IMG/VR virus record: IMGVR_UViG_3300035100_000339
Coordinates: 1 to 32,171 of that record
DNA: 32,171 nt
Origin: a virus
Strand: one strand, 5' to 3'
The notes below the pieces were generated by a model. The model made no database searches. It was not told where the DNA came from and worked only from the letters and a program-made list of their open reading frames with translations. Position 1 is the first letter of the stretch, and every line of letters begins with the position of its first letter. Shown one piece after another: positions 13,002 to 19,836 of this stretch. The translations under genes were made by a program, and so were the position numbers.

Positions 13002-14898
13002 CTACGTCTGAATCTTCTTTTTCGGCTTCTTTATTTGCCGCATCTACCCATTTATTCCAGCTTTCTAAATCTTCTTGTTTTTCAAGGTTGATGTTTTCCC
13101 AGGGTAGTTTATCTATAAAACCTTTTACATATAATTCTTTATGTCTTTTTATGGTATCTTCTGGATTTCTTCGTTTCCACTCTGCTTTTTCGTTTTGCCA
13201 TTTATTTTCTTTTTCGTCATATGTAATTAGACGTTTTTGTTCGTCATCATCAAGTGTTCTTAAAACTTCTGTTTGTTTGTCTTCACCTATTTTTATTAGT
13301 TCTTCTTTTAATTCTTTTTCAACATTGTAATTGTCTATTAATTCTTTTGTTGCTACATTACGTTCAGGTAAAATCATTGCAACATCTGCCGTTGTAGGAA
13401 CAGGTTCCATTGGAATAGGTATTGGTTTTTGTTCAGTTTCCATATCGTATTTTACTTGATCTTCATCAAAGCCGTCTTTATATTCATCATCAATTAATTC
13501 ATCAAGTAGTTCATCTTCTCTTTTTTCTTTAGCTTCTTCTTCAGCTATAGCTTCTTGTTCTTCAGCAAATCCTTTTGCTAGAAGTTCTGAAACAGATGGT
13601 TCAGGTACTTTATCTTCCATTTCCTTTAATTCCTCTACTTCTGCAGATGGCGAGTGTTTGTCTATGCTATCTAACATAGTTTGTTGATCTTTTGCTAATT
13701 TACTACTATTATCTTTAATTAGGTCTGATGCTTTAAGTGTACCACTTGGCTCTTTAGGTGGCAGTTCAGGTGCTTTAGGTTTACTTGGTGGTGTACTTGG
13801 TGGTGTAGGATCTTCAGTGTCGTCCTCCCACGTATTAGGAAATCTTCTTAGCATACTTTGATTAGCCGCTAATAATAATGCAACTGCAAGTGGGTCAAAT
13901 ACACAAATTATAATTAGGATAACCCATCTTACTGCTTCGTTTGTATCAACCTTTTCTGTTACTCCCCAATCAATTACAAGTGCGGCAATGTATTTTACTG
14001 GGCCAATTTCTGCTTCTAATTTAATCATTTTTGCCTCTAATGGTTCTCGATCAATGATTAAATTATCTATATTGTTTTGTGATTTTAATATGTTTTCTTC
14101 TGCTACTTCTATTTGTGCATAAACACCCGATTTGTCGTCAACACCGCCTTCTCTTAACTTCTCAATTCTTTTTTGTATAACGGCAGTATCATTTGCGTAG
14201 TCTTCTTTAAGTTGAGCTATTCTGCTTTGGGATTCACTTATTTTTATATTAATACCTGCTCGTTCTTCTTTTTGTGATTCTTTTAATTGTTTAGCCGCTT
14301 TTTCTTCATTAAAGAACGATTTGTTTGAAGTTAATACATCACTAACGTCTTTATCCAATACTTTCATTCTATCAGTTAAATTTTCAATGTTTTTAGTCTC
14401 AACTCCTAGTAAAATCTTGAATTTGTCTTCTACTGCTTTTAAATTCTCTTTTTCAATGCTTATTGCATCATCGTTAGTAGTGCTTGTTCTTGAAAGACTC
14501 GTTTCAGCTCTTTCTATAATAAGAGTTTGTCTTTTGATATAGGTTTCTTCGCTTGTAATTTTGCTATTGATTATTTGAATTCGTTGTACAACTGTATTTT
14601 CTGCTAGGTTCTGTTCTAGGTGGGCTTTGGATAAGAACCCAAATATACCCATAGACGTTATTAAACTTAATACAACCACGGCTGTGGCGAGATAAAATTT
14701 TAAGAGAAACCGAGTTTGTTTCCAGTTCCGATACAACCAACTGGCGGCTATTAGTTTACCAACCTCTAATACTGAACCCATAATAACCACTGGCACGAAA
14801 GCACCAGGGAAGATTGTAGCCAATCCTATTACTGAATAGAAGATTGCTACACCCGATATTGAAAGGGCCGAAATTAATGTAAGAAGTGCGATAAACAT
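12976..14898 (-). CDS. Large coiled-coil membrane protein
   Basis: The 640-aa protein begins with three hydrophobic segments (about 3-24, 28-52 and 68-90), then a long coiled coil (about 95-300), a fourth membrane segment (about 322-347) and a long acidic, Pro- and Glu-rich C-terminal region. This layout is common in T4-like marine phages, where it is annotated only as a coil-containing protein. A membrane position with coiled coil may fit a role at the host envelope or in lysis control, but this is not shown. No ribosome site precedes the ATG; a late-like motif lies 7 nt upstream. The 3' end carries an A9 run with a possible frameshift extension. Confidence 0.8.
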   Translation of the reverse strand: MFIALLTLISALSISGVAIFYSVIGLATIFPGAFVPVVIMGSVLEVGKLIAASWLYRNWKQTRFLLKFYLATAVVVLSLITSMGIFGFLSKAHLEQNLAENTVVQRIQIINSKITSEETYIKRQTLIIERAETSLSRTSTTNDDAISIEKENLKAVEDKFKILLGVETKNIENLTDRMKVLDKDVSDVLTSNKSFFNEEKAAKQLKESQKEERAGINIKISESQSRIAQLKEDYANDTAVIQKRIEKLREGGVDDKSGVYAQIEVAEENILKSQNNIDNLIIDREPLEAKMIKLEAEIGPVKYIAALVIDWGVTEKVDTNEAVRWVILIIICVFDPLAVALLLAANQSMLRRFPNTWEDDTEDPTPPSTPPSKPKAPELPPKEPSGTLKASDLIKDNSSKLAKDQQTMLDSIDKHSPSAEVEELKEMEDKVPEPSVSELLAKGFAEEQEAIAEEEAKEKREDELLDELIDDEYKDGFDEDQVKYDMETEQKPIPIPMEPVPTTADVAMILPERNVATKELIDNYNVEKELKEELIKIGEDKQTEVLRTLDDDEQKRLITYDEKENKWQNEKAEWKRRNPEDTIKRHKELYVKGFIDKLPWENINLEKQEDLESWNKWVDAANKEAEKEDSDVEKKRLTNQ

Positions 14899-14905
14899 AT
14901 AGTAT

Positions 14906-14913
14906 TATTTAAA
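14906..14913 (-). promoter_or_regulatory. Late-like promoter TTTAAATA
   Basis: On the minus strand TTTAAATA, one mismatch from TATAAATA, ends 7 nt before the ATG at 14898, the same geometry as at clpS. In AT-rich DNA such a match alone is weak. Confidence 0.35.
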
Positions 14914-14935
14914 CTAATACTTATCGCTTTTAATA

Positions 14936-15388
14936 CTATCTGATAAATTGCCAACCGTTGTATGCGACGTCTTTACAAGCGGTTTCTGTGAAATCTCTGA
15001 TCTTACCTTTTTTAGATATTTGTGTGAATAATATTCGACAATATCCACTACCGTGAGGGTAGCTAGATACTATTTTTACTAAACCAAATGTTTGGTTTTT
15101 GTCATTATACCATTTAACAACTTCACCTTCTGGTGCGTTGTTTAGTGCAAAAAATACTGCCTGCATCTGCTTAACTTGGTCTTCTTTTTTAAGCATATTT
15201 TTATTGTATTTTATTGCGTTGTATATCGTATGTGTCCAGTGATTAGTATTATTGAAGTCTTTTTCTACACTCTTAAAAGTACTTTCGCTATTAAGTTCAA
15301 CATTTTTAGTTGAGCTACAATTTACTAATAATAAACTACTTAGGATTATACACAATTTCCCAAGAGCCGTCAAATTTTTGGCAAACAT
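14936..15388 (-). CDS. Lipoprotein with surface-antigen-like domain
   Basis: The 150-aa protein has a lipoprotein signal peptide (hydrophobic segment then LLVNC, lipidated Cys24). Its C-terminal half (ALNNAPEGEVVKWYN, YCRILFTQI, DFTETACKDVAYNGWQFI) resembles the 17-kDa/RT0821-type surface antigen domain of proteobacteria, with a W-containing repeat and a Cys pair. It overlaps the upstream secreted protein by 53 nt and has AAGGAAAGG before its ATG. A host-derived outer-membrane lipoprotein in a phage suggests envelope remodelling or superinfection exclusion; that is inference. Confidence 0.75.
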   Translation of the reverse strand: MFAKNLTALGKLCIILSSLLLVNCSSTKNVELNSESTFKSVEKDFNNTNHWTHTIYNAIKYNKNMLKKEDQVKQMQAVFFALNNAPEGEVVKWYNDKNQTFGLVKIVSSYPHGSGYCRILFTQISKKGKIRDFTETACKDVAYNGWQFIR

Positions 15389-15665
15389 AACCTTTCCTTT
15401 TTACAAATGTTCCATTTAAAAATATATCAAACCAGAACTCTCTACAATCTTTTGCTATACCACTATAATGTAGAAAGTCTTTTTTACCATCATCACATAC
15501 CATTGTTTCTATGGTTTCTTGATTTATAATAGTACCGTTGGCATCCTTTGTGATAATCGTGTGTGTAGTTGCGTTGCAGTATTGGTCACTCCAAGGACCG
15601 CCAGCATTAGCTTCAGCAGTACACACCAGAGTAAGGGTACCTAATATTAATAATAGTTTCTTCAT
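15336..15665 (-). CDS. Secreted periplasmic protein with four cysteines
   Basis: The 109-aa protein starts with a typical Sec signal peptide (MKKLLLILGTLTLVCTAEANA, cut after about residue 21). The mature part has four Cys (near C30 and in MVCDD, KDCRE and YVCQK), so two disulfides are likely in the periplasm. It lies between two lipoprotein genes in one unit. I do not recognise the family. Confidence 0.72.
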   Translation of the reverse strand: MKKLLLILGTLTLVCTAEANAGGPWSDQYCNATTHTIITKDANGTIINQETIETMVCDDGKKDFLHYSGIAKDCREFWFDIFLNGTFVKRKGYVCQKFDGSWEIVYNPK

Positions 15666-15674
15666 AGGTTACCC

Positions 15675-16262
15675 CTACTGCTTATTCGATTGGTCTAATA
15701 TCTCATCAGATACTTTTGAAATTGAACTGCTTAATTTCATTGCTTTTTTGCTTTCAATTAATGCAACAATTTCATTAACATCTTTTTGAGATATTTTCAT
15801 TAAAACAAAGGATCTATAGTTGTTTTTGTCTTTGTTATATAAAGTCAACTTCTTCTCTAAAGAGTATGTTCTTAATACAGTCTTTGAAATAAAGTTAACA
15901 ATAACATCTTCAGATTGTTCTGTACCTTGTACATTTTCAGCAGAACCAGTTTCGTTATAAACGATAGATGTCTTATTATTCATCTCACCATTTATTCTGT
16001 CAGTTATTTTAGCCTTTGCTTTTAATACTGCCTTTTTCATAGACATTTCCATATCAGGCGATACTGCAACAGCCACGGCATAAAAATAACCGTTTCTGAA
16101 GATCAAGCCTTCTTTTCCGTTATCTTCGTGATTTAAGTACCACGCAGGAACGGTTTTATGTTTGGAATTATCAGTGGGCAGTTTCACCATTCTGTTCGCA
16201 CAAGCATTCAATAAGAACACCATTGCAAATAAAATAGTTAATAGTTTAAATGAGCCTTTCAT
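15675..16262 (-). CDS. LPP20-family-like outer membrane lipoprotein
   Basis: I place the start at the ATG at 16262 (195 aa), which has an ideal AAGGAGG 5 nt upstream and opens directly into a lipoprotein signal peptide (MKGSFKLLTILFAMVFLLNAC, Cys21). An in-frame ATG at 16289 would add nine polar residues. The body (VPAWYLN near the start, AVSPDMEMSMKKAVLKAKAKI, FVLMKISQKDV) matches the LPP20/FlgP-like lipoprotein pattern as I know it. It is the first gene of the three-gene exported cluster and has a strong promoter (16297-16325). Role in the phage is unknown. Confidence 0.75.
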   Translation of the reverse strand: MKGSFKLLTILFAMVFLLNACANRMVKLPTDNSKHKTVPAWYLNHEDNGKEGLIFRNGYFYAVAVAVSPDMEMSMKKAVLKAKAKITDRINGEMNNKTSIVYNETGSAENVQGTEQSEDVIVNFISKTVLRTYSLEKKLTLYNKDKNNYRSFVLMKISQKDVNEIVALIESKKAMKLSSSISKVSDEILDQSNKQ

Positions 16263-16296
16263 TTTGCCTCCTTGATTAAAAGTATTCATTATCTAT

Positions 16297-16325
16297 ATTA
16301 TATAGAATCACTACCAAAAAGTCAA
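16297..16325 (-). promoter_or_regulatory. Sigma70-like promoter for the lipoprotein cluster
   Basis: On the minus strand TTGACT (16325-16320), 17 nt, TATAAT (16302-16297). The predicted start near 16290 lies on an in-frame ATG (16289), 27 nt upstream of the ATG with the AAGGAGG site. Confidence 0.8.
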
Positions 16326-16400
16326 GGTTTTTGTTCGATTAAGATGTCTTGGTTTTGAAGGCTTTTTTGGTAGTAGTTTACCAAAATGTTAAAATACAAC

Positions 16401-16529
16401 CTAGAAAAGGTCGTTTTCTTCGTCTTCTTCTTCTTTTTTTTGAGAGGCTTTATGGTATGCATAACCAAAGCCAACGACTGTCAGTGTACAGCCTATAAGT
16501 CCTAATAATAATCCGTCTTCAAATGTCAT
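16401..16529 (-). CDS. 42-aa single-span membrane protein
   Basis: A short frame from an ATG at 16529 that overlaps the stop of the upstream gene (ATGA) and ends in TAG at 16401. The product has one hydrophobic helix (about residues 7-24, LLLGLIGCTLTVVGFGYAY) and a highly acidic tail (KKEEEDEENDLF). It follows a membrane-anchored glucosaminidase and a 108-aa protein in one transcript, so a holin-like or antiholin-like role is conceivable; the sequence does not prove it. Confidence 0.65.
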   Translation of the reverse strand: MTFEDGLLLGLIGCTLTVVGFGYAYHKASQKKEEEDEENDLF

Positions 16530-16852
16530 CTTCTCATATTAGCAATATCTTTAACATCTTGTTCTTCAAATACAGGTACTTGATTTGATTTATGCATTGT
16601 TGCTATTCCTATTAGTTTTCTTTCGCCTGAATATTGCATTCGTTCTTTTTTAGCTGAAGTTCCCACTGGGATTTTGTCTGATGTTGGTGGATAGTTATCG
16701 TCGGTTGTATAGCTAGGAAACCAACTTTCCTTTGTTAATTTTTTCCATCTTCTTCTTAAACTTATTCTATCAATTCCTAATTTTTTAAGCCAAGTCTGAT
16801 GTTCGGTACGGATTTTTCTTAATCTTGCCGTATTAGGTAATTTGCGTCTCAT
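16526..16852 (-). CDS. Conserved phage protein, 108 aa, basic N-terminus
   Basis: The protein has an Arg/Lys-rich helical N-terminal half (LRKIRTEHQTWLKKLGI, SLRRRWKKL) and a C-terminal YSGERKLIGIATMHKSNQVPV followed by EEQDVKDIANM. I recall this IATMHKSN-VPV pattern from many T4-like cyanophage proteins of unknown function. It is packed between the glucosaminidase (4 nt) and the 42-aa membrane protein (ATGA overlap). Confidence 0.7.
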   Translation of the reverse strand: MRRKLPNTARLRKIRTEHQTWLKKLGIDRISLRRRWKKLTKESWFPSYTTDDNYPPTSDKIPVGTSAKKERMQYSGERKLIGIATMHKSNQVPVFEEQDVKDIANMRR

Positions 16853-16856
16853 AATG

Positions 16857-17606
16857 TTATGGTAAGTTTTTATTTAATATAGCACTATATATTAAATGGT
16901 CATAGTCTTTGTTTTCACTCCAAGCATTTAAACCTTGAATTAATTTCTTATAGTTCCATCTACCTTCTTTTAATTGTTTTGCTCTTTCATCTCTAAAAGG
17001 TTTATAAGCAGGATGTCTATTAATAATTTCTATCATATCGCGAATACTTTCACATTTATGTTTGTATTTTTTAACACCCCAATCTGCATCTGGATTACCT
17101 TTTGCTTTCATTTGTGGTATTTTAGAATCCCAAGTTCTAACTCCAAATAATGCATTACCTTCTATTGCAAATCTGCTAGTACCCCAGCCTGATTCAACAC
17201 CAGCCATTGCTATAATAATTGAACTAGGTATTCTTTTTTCTGTTTCTGTTGTATAATTTAAATAATCTACACATTGTTTAACTGCATAGATAAAAGAATC
17301 AGGATCATTATACATAAATTCGGGTTGATGGATATCCAAATATAAAGATACTTCCATATCTTTTTTATTTTGCATAGTTATTTTGTCTAGTTTAATATTA
17401 ATTTTAGCAAAGTGTTCTTTTATACTTTCAAACATTGATGAAGTAAGTTTGCCTTCTGCCACTGGATTTGGAAAAAATGTTCCATAAGAAAAGGATATAG
17501 AAACCACCATACCTACTGCAAGAGTATAATGGAACCATTTTTTTAAAGATTTTAATAACTTCTTATTACTATCAAAAATCTTAGAATCTTTATGTTTTTT
17601 ACGCAT
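16857..17606 (-). CDS. Membrane-anchored Bax/FlgJ-like glucosaminidase (candidate endolysin)
   Basis: The 249-aa protein has a positively charged N-terminus, one membrane helix (about 25-44) and a peptidoglycan N-acetylglucosaminidase domain (about 100-249). The core is IPSSIIIAMAGVESGWGTS with catalytic E138, followed by FAIEGNALFGVRTW. Such enzymes cut the glycan strands of the wall. The N-terminal helix suggests a signal-arrest-release or anchored lysin, so it may be the phage endolysin. Alternatively it is a wall hydrolase used at entry. It has both a sigma70-like and a late-like promoter. No ribosome site is clear. Confidence 0.85.
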   Translation of the reverse strand: MRKKHKDSKIFDSNKKLLKSLKKWFHYTLAVGMVVSISFSYGTFFPNPVAEGKLTSSMFESIKEHFAKINIKLDKITMQNKKDMEVSLYLDIHQPEFMYNDPDSFIYAVKQCVDYLNYTTETEKRIPSSIIIAMAGVESGWGTSRFAIEGNALFGVRTWDSKIPQMKAKGNPDADWGVKKYKHKCESIRDMIEIINRHPAYKPFRDERAKQLKEGRWNYKKLIQGLNAWSENKDYDHLIYSAILNKNLP

Positions 17607-17623
17607 AATCTATTTGTAATTCG

Positions 17624-17672
17624 TATTTATTTTAACACATACTATAATATATGAAGATTCTGGCAGTGTCAA
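17624..17672 (-). promoter_or_regulatory. Stacked sigma70-like and late-like promoters for the glucosaminidase
   Basis: On the minus strand TTGACA (17672-17667), 17 nt, TATTAT (17649-17644), then AATAAATA (17631-17624), one mismatch from the T4 late motif. The late motif ends 17 nt before the ATG at 17606. Confidence 0.65.
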
Positions 17673-17698
17673 TGATTAAAAAGTGTTGATATATGCGA

Positions 17699-17953
17699 TT
17701 ATTTTACGTGTTCTTTACAAGCCTCGTACCAAAATTTACCACTATCACGAAGAAGCTCGTTTTGTTCTCTAAGATTTTCTAGTCTTTTTTCGATTAATTT
17801 CCATTGGTAGTCAGAAATGGGTTTATTATTCTCGTATAATTTTTTGAGTCGTTCTATAGCATTGTCAATAGAAGGACAAGTAAGATCAGGTACTTTTGGA
17901 GCACTCTTTTTTAACTTTCTAAAAAACTTCTTTTTTTTAATGCTATATCTCAT
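17699..17953 (-). CDS. Small basic helical protein
   Basis: An 84-aa protein with a very basic N-terminus (YSIKKKKFFRKLKK) and a helical body (IDNAIERLKKLYE, LENLREQNELLRDSG). No motif recognised. It stands alone between the glucosaminidase promoter and the tmRNA terminator on the same strand. The DLTCPSIDNAI start of the body looks conserved-phage-like but I cannot assign it. Confidence 0.6.
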   Translation of the reverse strand: MRYSIKKKKFFRKLKKSAPKVPDLTCPSIDNAIERLKKLYENNKPISDYQWKLIEKRLENLREQNELLRDSGKFWYEACKEHVK

Positions 17954-18013
17954 ACGTATATATTTAGAAAGTTTTTAGTAAAAGAAAAATGCTAATTTTA
18001 AAGTTATAAGGTA

Positions 18014-18047
18014 AGTTAAAAATAAACATAGGGGCCGAAGCCCCTAT
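18014..18047 (-). terminator. Strong terminator of the tmRNA gene
   Basis: On the minus strand ATAGGGGC-TTCG-GCCCCTAT: an 8-bp stem closed by a C(UUCG)G tetraloop, followed by GTTTATTTTT. A textbook intrinsic terminator. Confidence 0.92.
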
Positions 18048-18355
18048 GCTGGTCTATGTTCTGTTGCCGAGATTAACCTTTCTCCGAAATGGCAGTATTA
18101 AACTGCAACCAGTTCTCTGTCAGCAAAAATGCTAACTGGAACTGTCACTTCAGGTTTAAATGCTAATGCATTTATAAATTGGACGTTACTTCGTGCCTAC
18201 TAGATAGACTCCATTTGTCTTTACATTCCGGTCGATCCTAGTTCACCCCCGTTAAACACTTAAACCTTAAAATGTTTCACGTGGAAGAATTTGGTGGAGG
18301 TGGTCGGTACTGCCCCGACGTCCCTGAAATTTATTACCCAAACTTCAACGTCTAC
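18028..18355 (-). ncRNA. ssrA: Permuted two-piece tmRNA (alphaproteobacterial type)
   Basis: The two halves lie in swapped order. The acceptor piece ends in CACCTCC-ACCA (3' end at 18292), preceded by a 5-bp T-arm stem GTCGG/CCGAC with a 7-nt loop. After a 41-nt intervening segment, the coding piece begins GGGGGTGAACTAGGATCGAC at 18250. GGGGGTG pairs over 7 bp with CACCTCC and includes the G3-U pair that marks alanyl-tRNA synthetase recognition. About 88 nt into the coding piece a GCA resume codon opens a 21-codon tag starting AFKPEVTV and ending DRELVAV before TAA; the tag start is inferred. It rescues stalled ribosomes and tags the products. A promoter at 18361-18391 and a UUCG terminator frame it. 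End points of the mature pieces are estimated. Confidence 0.88.
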
Positions 18356-18360
18356 AGTAA

Positions 18361-18391
18361 TATTTATAACATCTTTTTATTGATATGTCAA
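18361..18391 (-). promoter_or_regulatory. Overlapping sigma70 and T4-late promoter for the tmRNA
   Basis: On the minus strand TTGACA (18391-18386), 17 nt, TATAAA (18368-18363); the -10 is part of an exact late motif TATAAATA (18368-18361). Both predict a start near 18355. The -35 is inside a small inverted repeat ATGTC-TTT-GACAT, a possible operator. Confidence 0.7.
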
Positions 18392-18436
18392 AGACATCGA
18401 TGGTACAGTCTGGTATGCTGTTTTATGTTGGGAGGA

Positions 18437-18646
18437 TTATTCTACAATGCGTTTAAGATTTCCTGCTACTTGTCGTCCTCGAAATTCTACCATCTCATAC
18501 TCCATTAAGTCGCCGTCATGGACGTCGCTTAAATTTGAAGCCTTTAAAGCAGATACGTGTAAAAACACGTCTTTACCTTCTTGATCTGGTGTGATGAATC
18601 CGAAACCTTTAGCGGAATTAAACCATTTAATTTTGCCTGTTGCCAT
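18437..18646 (-). CDS. csp: Cold-shock domain protein (CspA-like)
   Basis: A 69-aa protein with the single OB-fold cold-shock domain: GKIKWFN at the start, RNP1 KGFGFI (13-18), RNP2 VFLHV (27-31) and the closing strands ending in NLKRIV. These bind single-stranded RNA/DNA and melt RNA structure. An exact late motif lies 48 nt upstream, and an AAGAAG serves as ribosome site. It directly precedes the tmRNA promoter. Likely a late or highly expressed RNA chaperone. Confidence 0.95.
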   Translation of the reverse strand: MATGKIKWFNSAKGFGFITPDQEGKDVFLHVSALKASNLSDVHDGDLMEYEMVEFRGRQVAGNLKRIVE

Positions 18647-18693
18647 ATTCTTCTTATGTGATCTCTTCTTATTAATTATTATCTTACTGAATT

Positions 18694-18701
18694 ATTTATA
18701 T
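18694..18701 (-). promoter_or_regulatory. T4-type late promoter TATAAATA before csp
   Basis: Exact TATAAATA on the minus strand, predicted start near 18688, leaving a 42-nt leader before the cold-shock gene ATG at 18646. Confidence 0.6.
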
Positions 18702-18722
18702 GAATTCCTGAAAAAGGGTGTT

Positions 18723-18756
18723 GTTGGCATGGATAATCGATTAAATCCACGCCAAC
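18723..18756 (-). terminator. Hairpin downstream of the 59-aa gene
   Basis: GTTGGCGTGGAT and ATCCATGCCAAC (minus strand) pair over 12 positions with one G-U, around a 10-nt loop. The T-run (CCCTTTTT) begins a few nt later, so it is a probable but imperfect terminator. Confidence 0.6.
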
Positions 18757-18763
18757 TTTAAAA

Positions 18764-18943
18764 TTACATAGAATTTTTCTTTTCTTGTATTTCCTTACGT
18801 CTAGCTTTAGCAAGTTTCCCTAAATTTCCTAGGGCCTTTCTAGCTCTAGCCGCCGCGGCTTTAATTCCTTTAGTTTCAAAAGCTTCGTTTTCTTTAACGT
18901 AACTTTCTACAGCCTGAGTAATCTGTTGATGTGTCTCACTCAT
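18764..18943 (-). CDS. Small basic, alanine-rich protein (histone-like in composition)
   Basis: An ATG at 18943, with AAGGAG upstream, opens 59 codons that overlap the HAD gene end by 8 nt. The sequence is helical, Ala/Lys/Arg-rich (GIKAAAARARKALGNLGKLA then KARRKEI). This RARKALxxLxKLxKxRRKEI pattern recurs in marine T4-like phages, often called histone-like, though the function is unknown. It may bind nucleic acid. Confidence 0.7.
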   Translation of the reverse strand: MSETHQQITQAVESYVKENEAFETKGIKAAAARARKALGNLGKLAKARRKEIQEKKNSM

Positions 18944-19526
18944 GATTTTTATTCTCCTTAATTATAACGTTATAAATCTCCATCCAATTCTTAACTCTCC
19001 GGACTGGAGTTTCATTAGTATTGTAGCTTCTATTGTGTGGAAGGTCAAGCAATAATGAATTCAAACCGTGAGCCGCACCATCTTCGGCATTAATTGGTTT
19101 GTCTTCTATCCAAAATGTTCCTGGCTTGTACCGTTTCAGGACATCTATCTTATCGGCTCCTTGATCCAAAAATGTAATTTCATTAAAAACATTACCAAAA
19201 ATATTTTGGAGGTTTTCTCTTCTTAATTGGTTTGCTTTTGAATCTAAAGTTTGTGATGTTATTACATCAAATTTGTATCCTAGATCCGATAATTTTTTTA
19301 TATATTCAACACTACCTTCGACAGGTTCTAAATCTTTCATCCAAGCACTTTCATTGAATACTTTTATAAAGACTTTACTTTGACCGTCTCCTAAATGATA
19401 ATTCATATCTATGCTATAATGATCTTTAGCAAATTTAGTAAAGCCTTGAGTTACCATCCATTCGTCGAAACCTTTCTCCCAGAGAAGTAAGACTCCATCG
19501 CAGTCTGTTGCTATTATTTTATTCAT
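18936..19526 (-). CDS. HAD-family hydrolase, 5'(3')-deoxyribonucleotidase-like
   Basis: The 196-aa protein opens with the HAD nucleophile motif IATDCDGVLLLW (D8 and D10), has the middle motif LGYKFDVITSQT and a later FWIEDKPINAEDG acidic motif. Size and motifs suit 5'-nucleotidases that dephosphorylate (deoxy)nucleoside monophosphates, fitting with the RNR cluster. The exact substrate is not shown. It overlaps both neighbours (8 nt each side). Confidence 0.8.
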   Translation of the reverse strand: MNKIIATDCDGVLLLWEKGFDEWMVTQGFTKFAKDHYSIDMNYHLGDGQSKVFIKVFNESAWMKDLEPVEGSVEYIKKLSDLGYKFDVITSQTLDSKANQLRRENLQNIFGNVFNEITFLDQGADKIDVLKRYKPGTFWIEDKPINAEDGAAHGLNSLLLDLPHNRSYNTNETPVRRVKNWMEIYNVIIKENKNHE

Positions 19527-19830
19527 TTAAATATCCATCTAATCGAAATGACTCAATATCTCCGCCATTGTACAAAAAACATTCTACAGCAGATTTTATT
19601 TCATTAATAGATGATCCATATTCACCATAAACATCATATTCACCAGTTTCTTCATGTTGATCACTTTCAATAAACACACGGTAATCTGTATTATTACCAT
19701 TGCCACCATGAGTAATAGAAACTTTTTCGTCAGAATCCCAATGTAGAAAATCTGCATCGTTGTCCATATCTTTTTTAAGTTTTTCGAAGTTTATATGAGA
19801 ACTATTAATTTTAGGTGTTTTTTTATTCAT
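19519..19830 (-). CDS. Hypothetical acidic protein (103 aa)
   Basis: A soluble, acidic, Asn/Asp-rich protein (VSITHGGNGNNTDYRVFIESD, GEYDVYGEYGSSINEI) with predicted beta-strands and a C-terminal helix. No motif recognised. It overlaps the nucleotidase start by 8 nt and lies 6 nt after the Sm-like gene, so it belongs to the same transcript. Confidence 0.6.
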   Translation of the reverse strand: MNKKTPKINSSHINFEKLKKDMDNDADFLHWDSDEKVSITHGGNGNNTDYRVFIESDQHEETGEYDVYGEYGSSINEIKSAVECFLYNGGDIESFRLDGYLNE

Positions 19831-19836
19831 TAAGTA

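Noticed and set aside
16263-16289. Nine-residue N-terminal extension of the LPP20-like lipoprotein
   Set aside because: The ATG at 16262 has a near-perfect ribosome site and starts the signal peptide directly. The upstream ATG is in-frame and at the predicted transcription start, so low-level leaderless use cannot be excluded.
16350-16390. Inverted repeat TTTTGGTA...TACCAAAA as a terminator
   Set aside because: No T-run follows it on either strand; at most an mRNA hairpin.
18272-18508. Plus-strand 78-aa open frame near the tmRNA
   Set aside because: It lies across the tmRNA acceptor piece, its promoter and the cold-shock gene on the other strand, and has no protein-like features.
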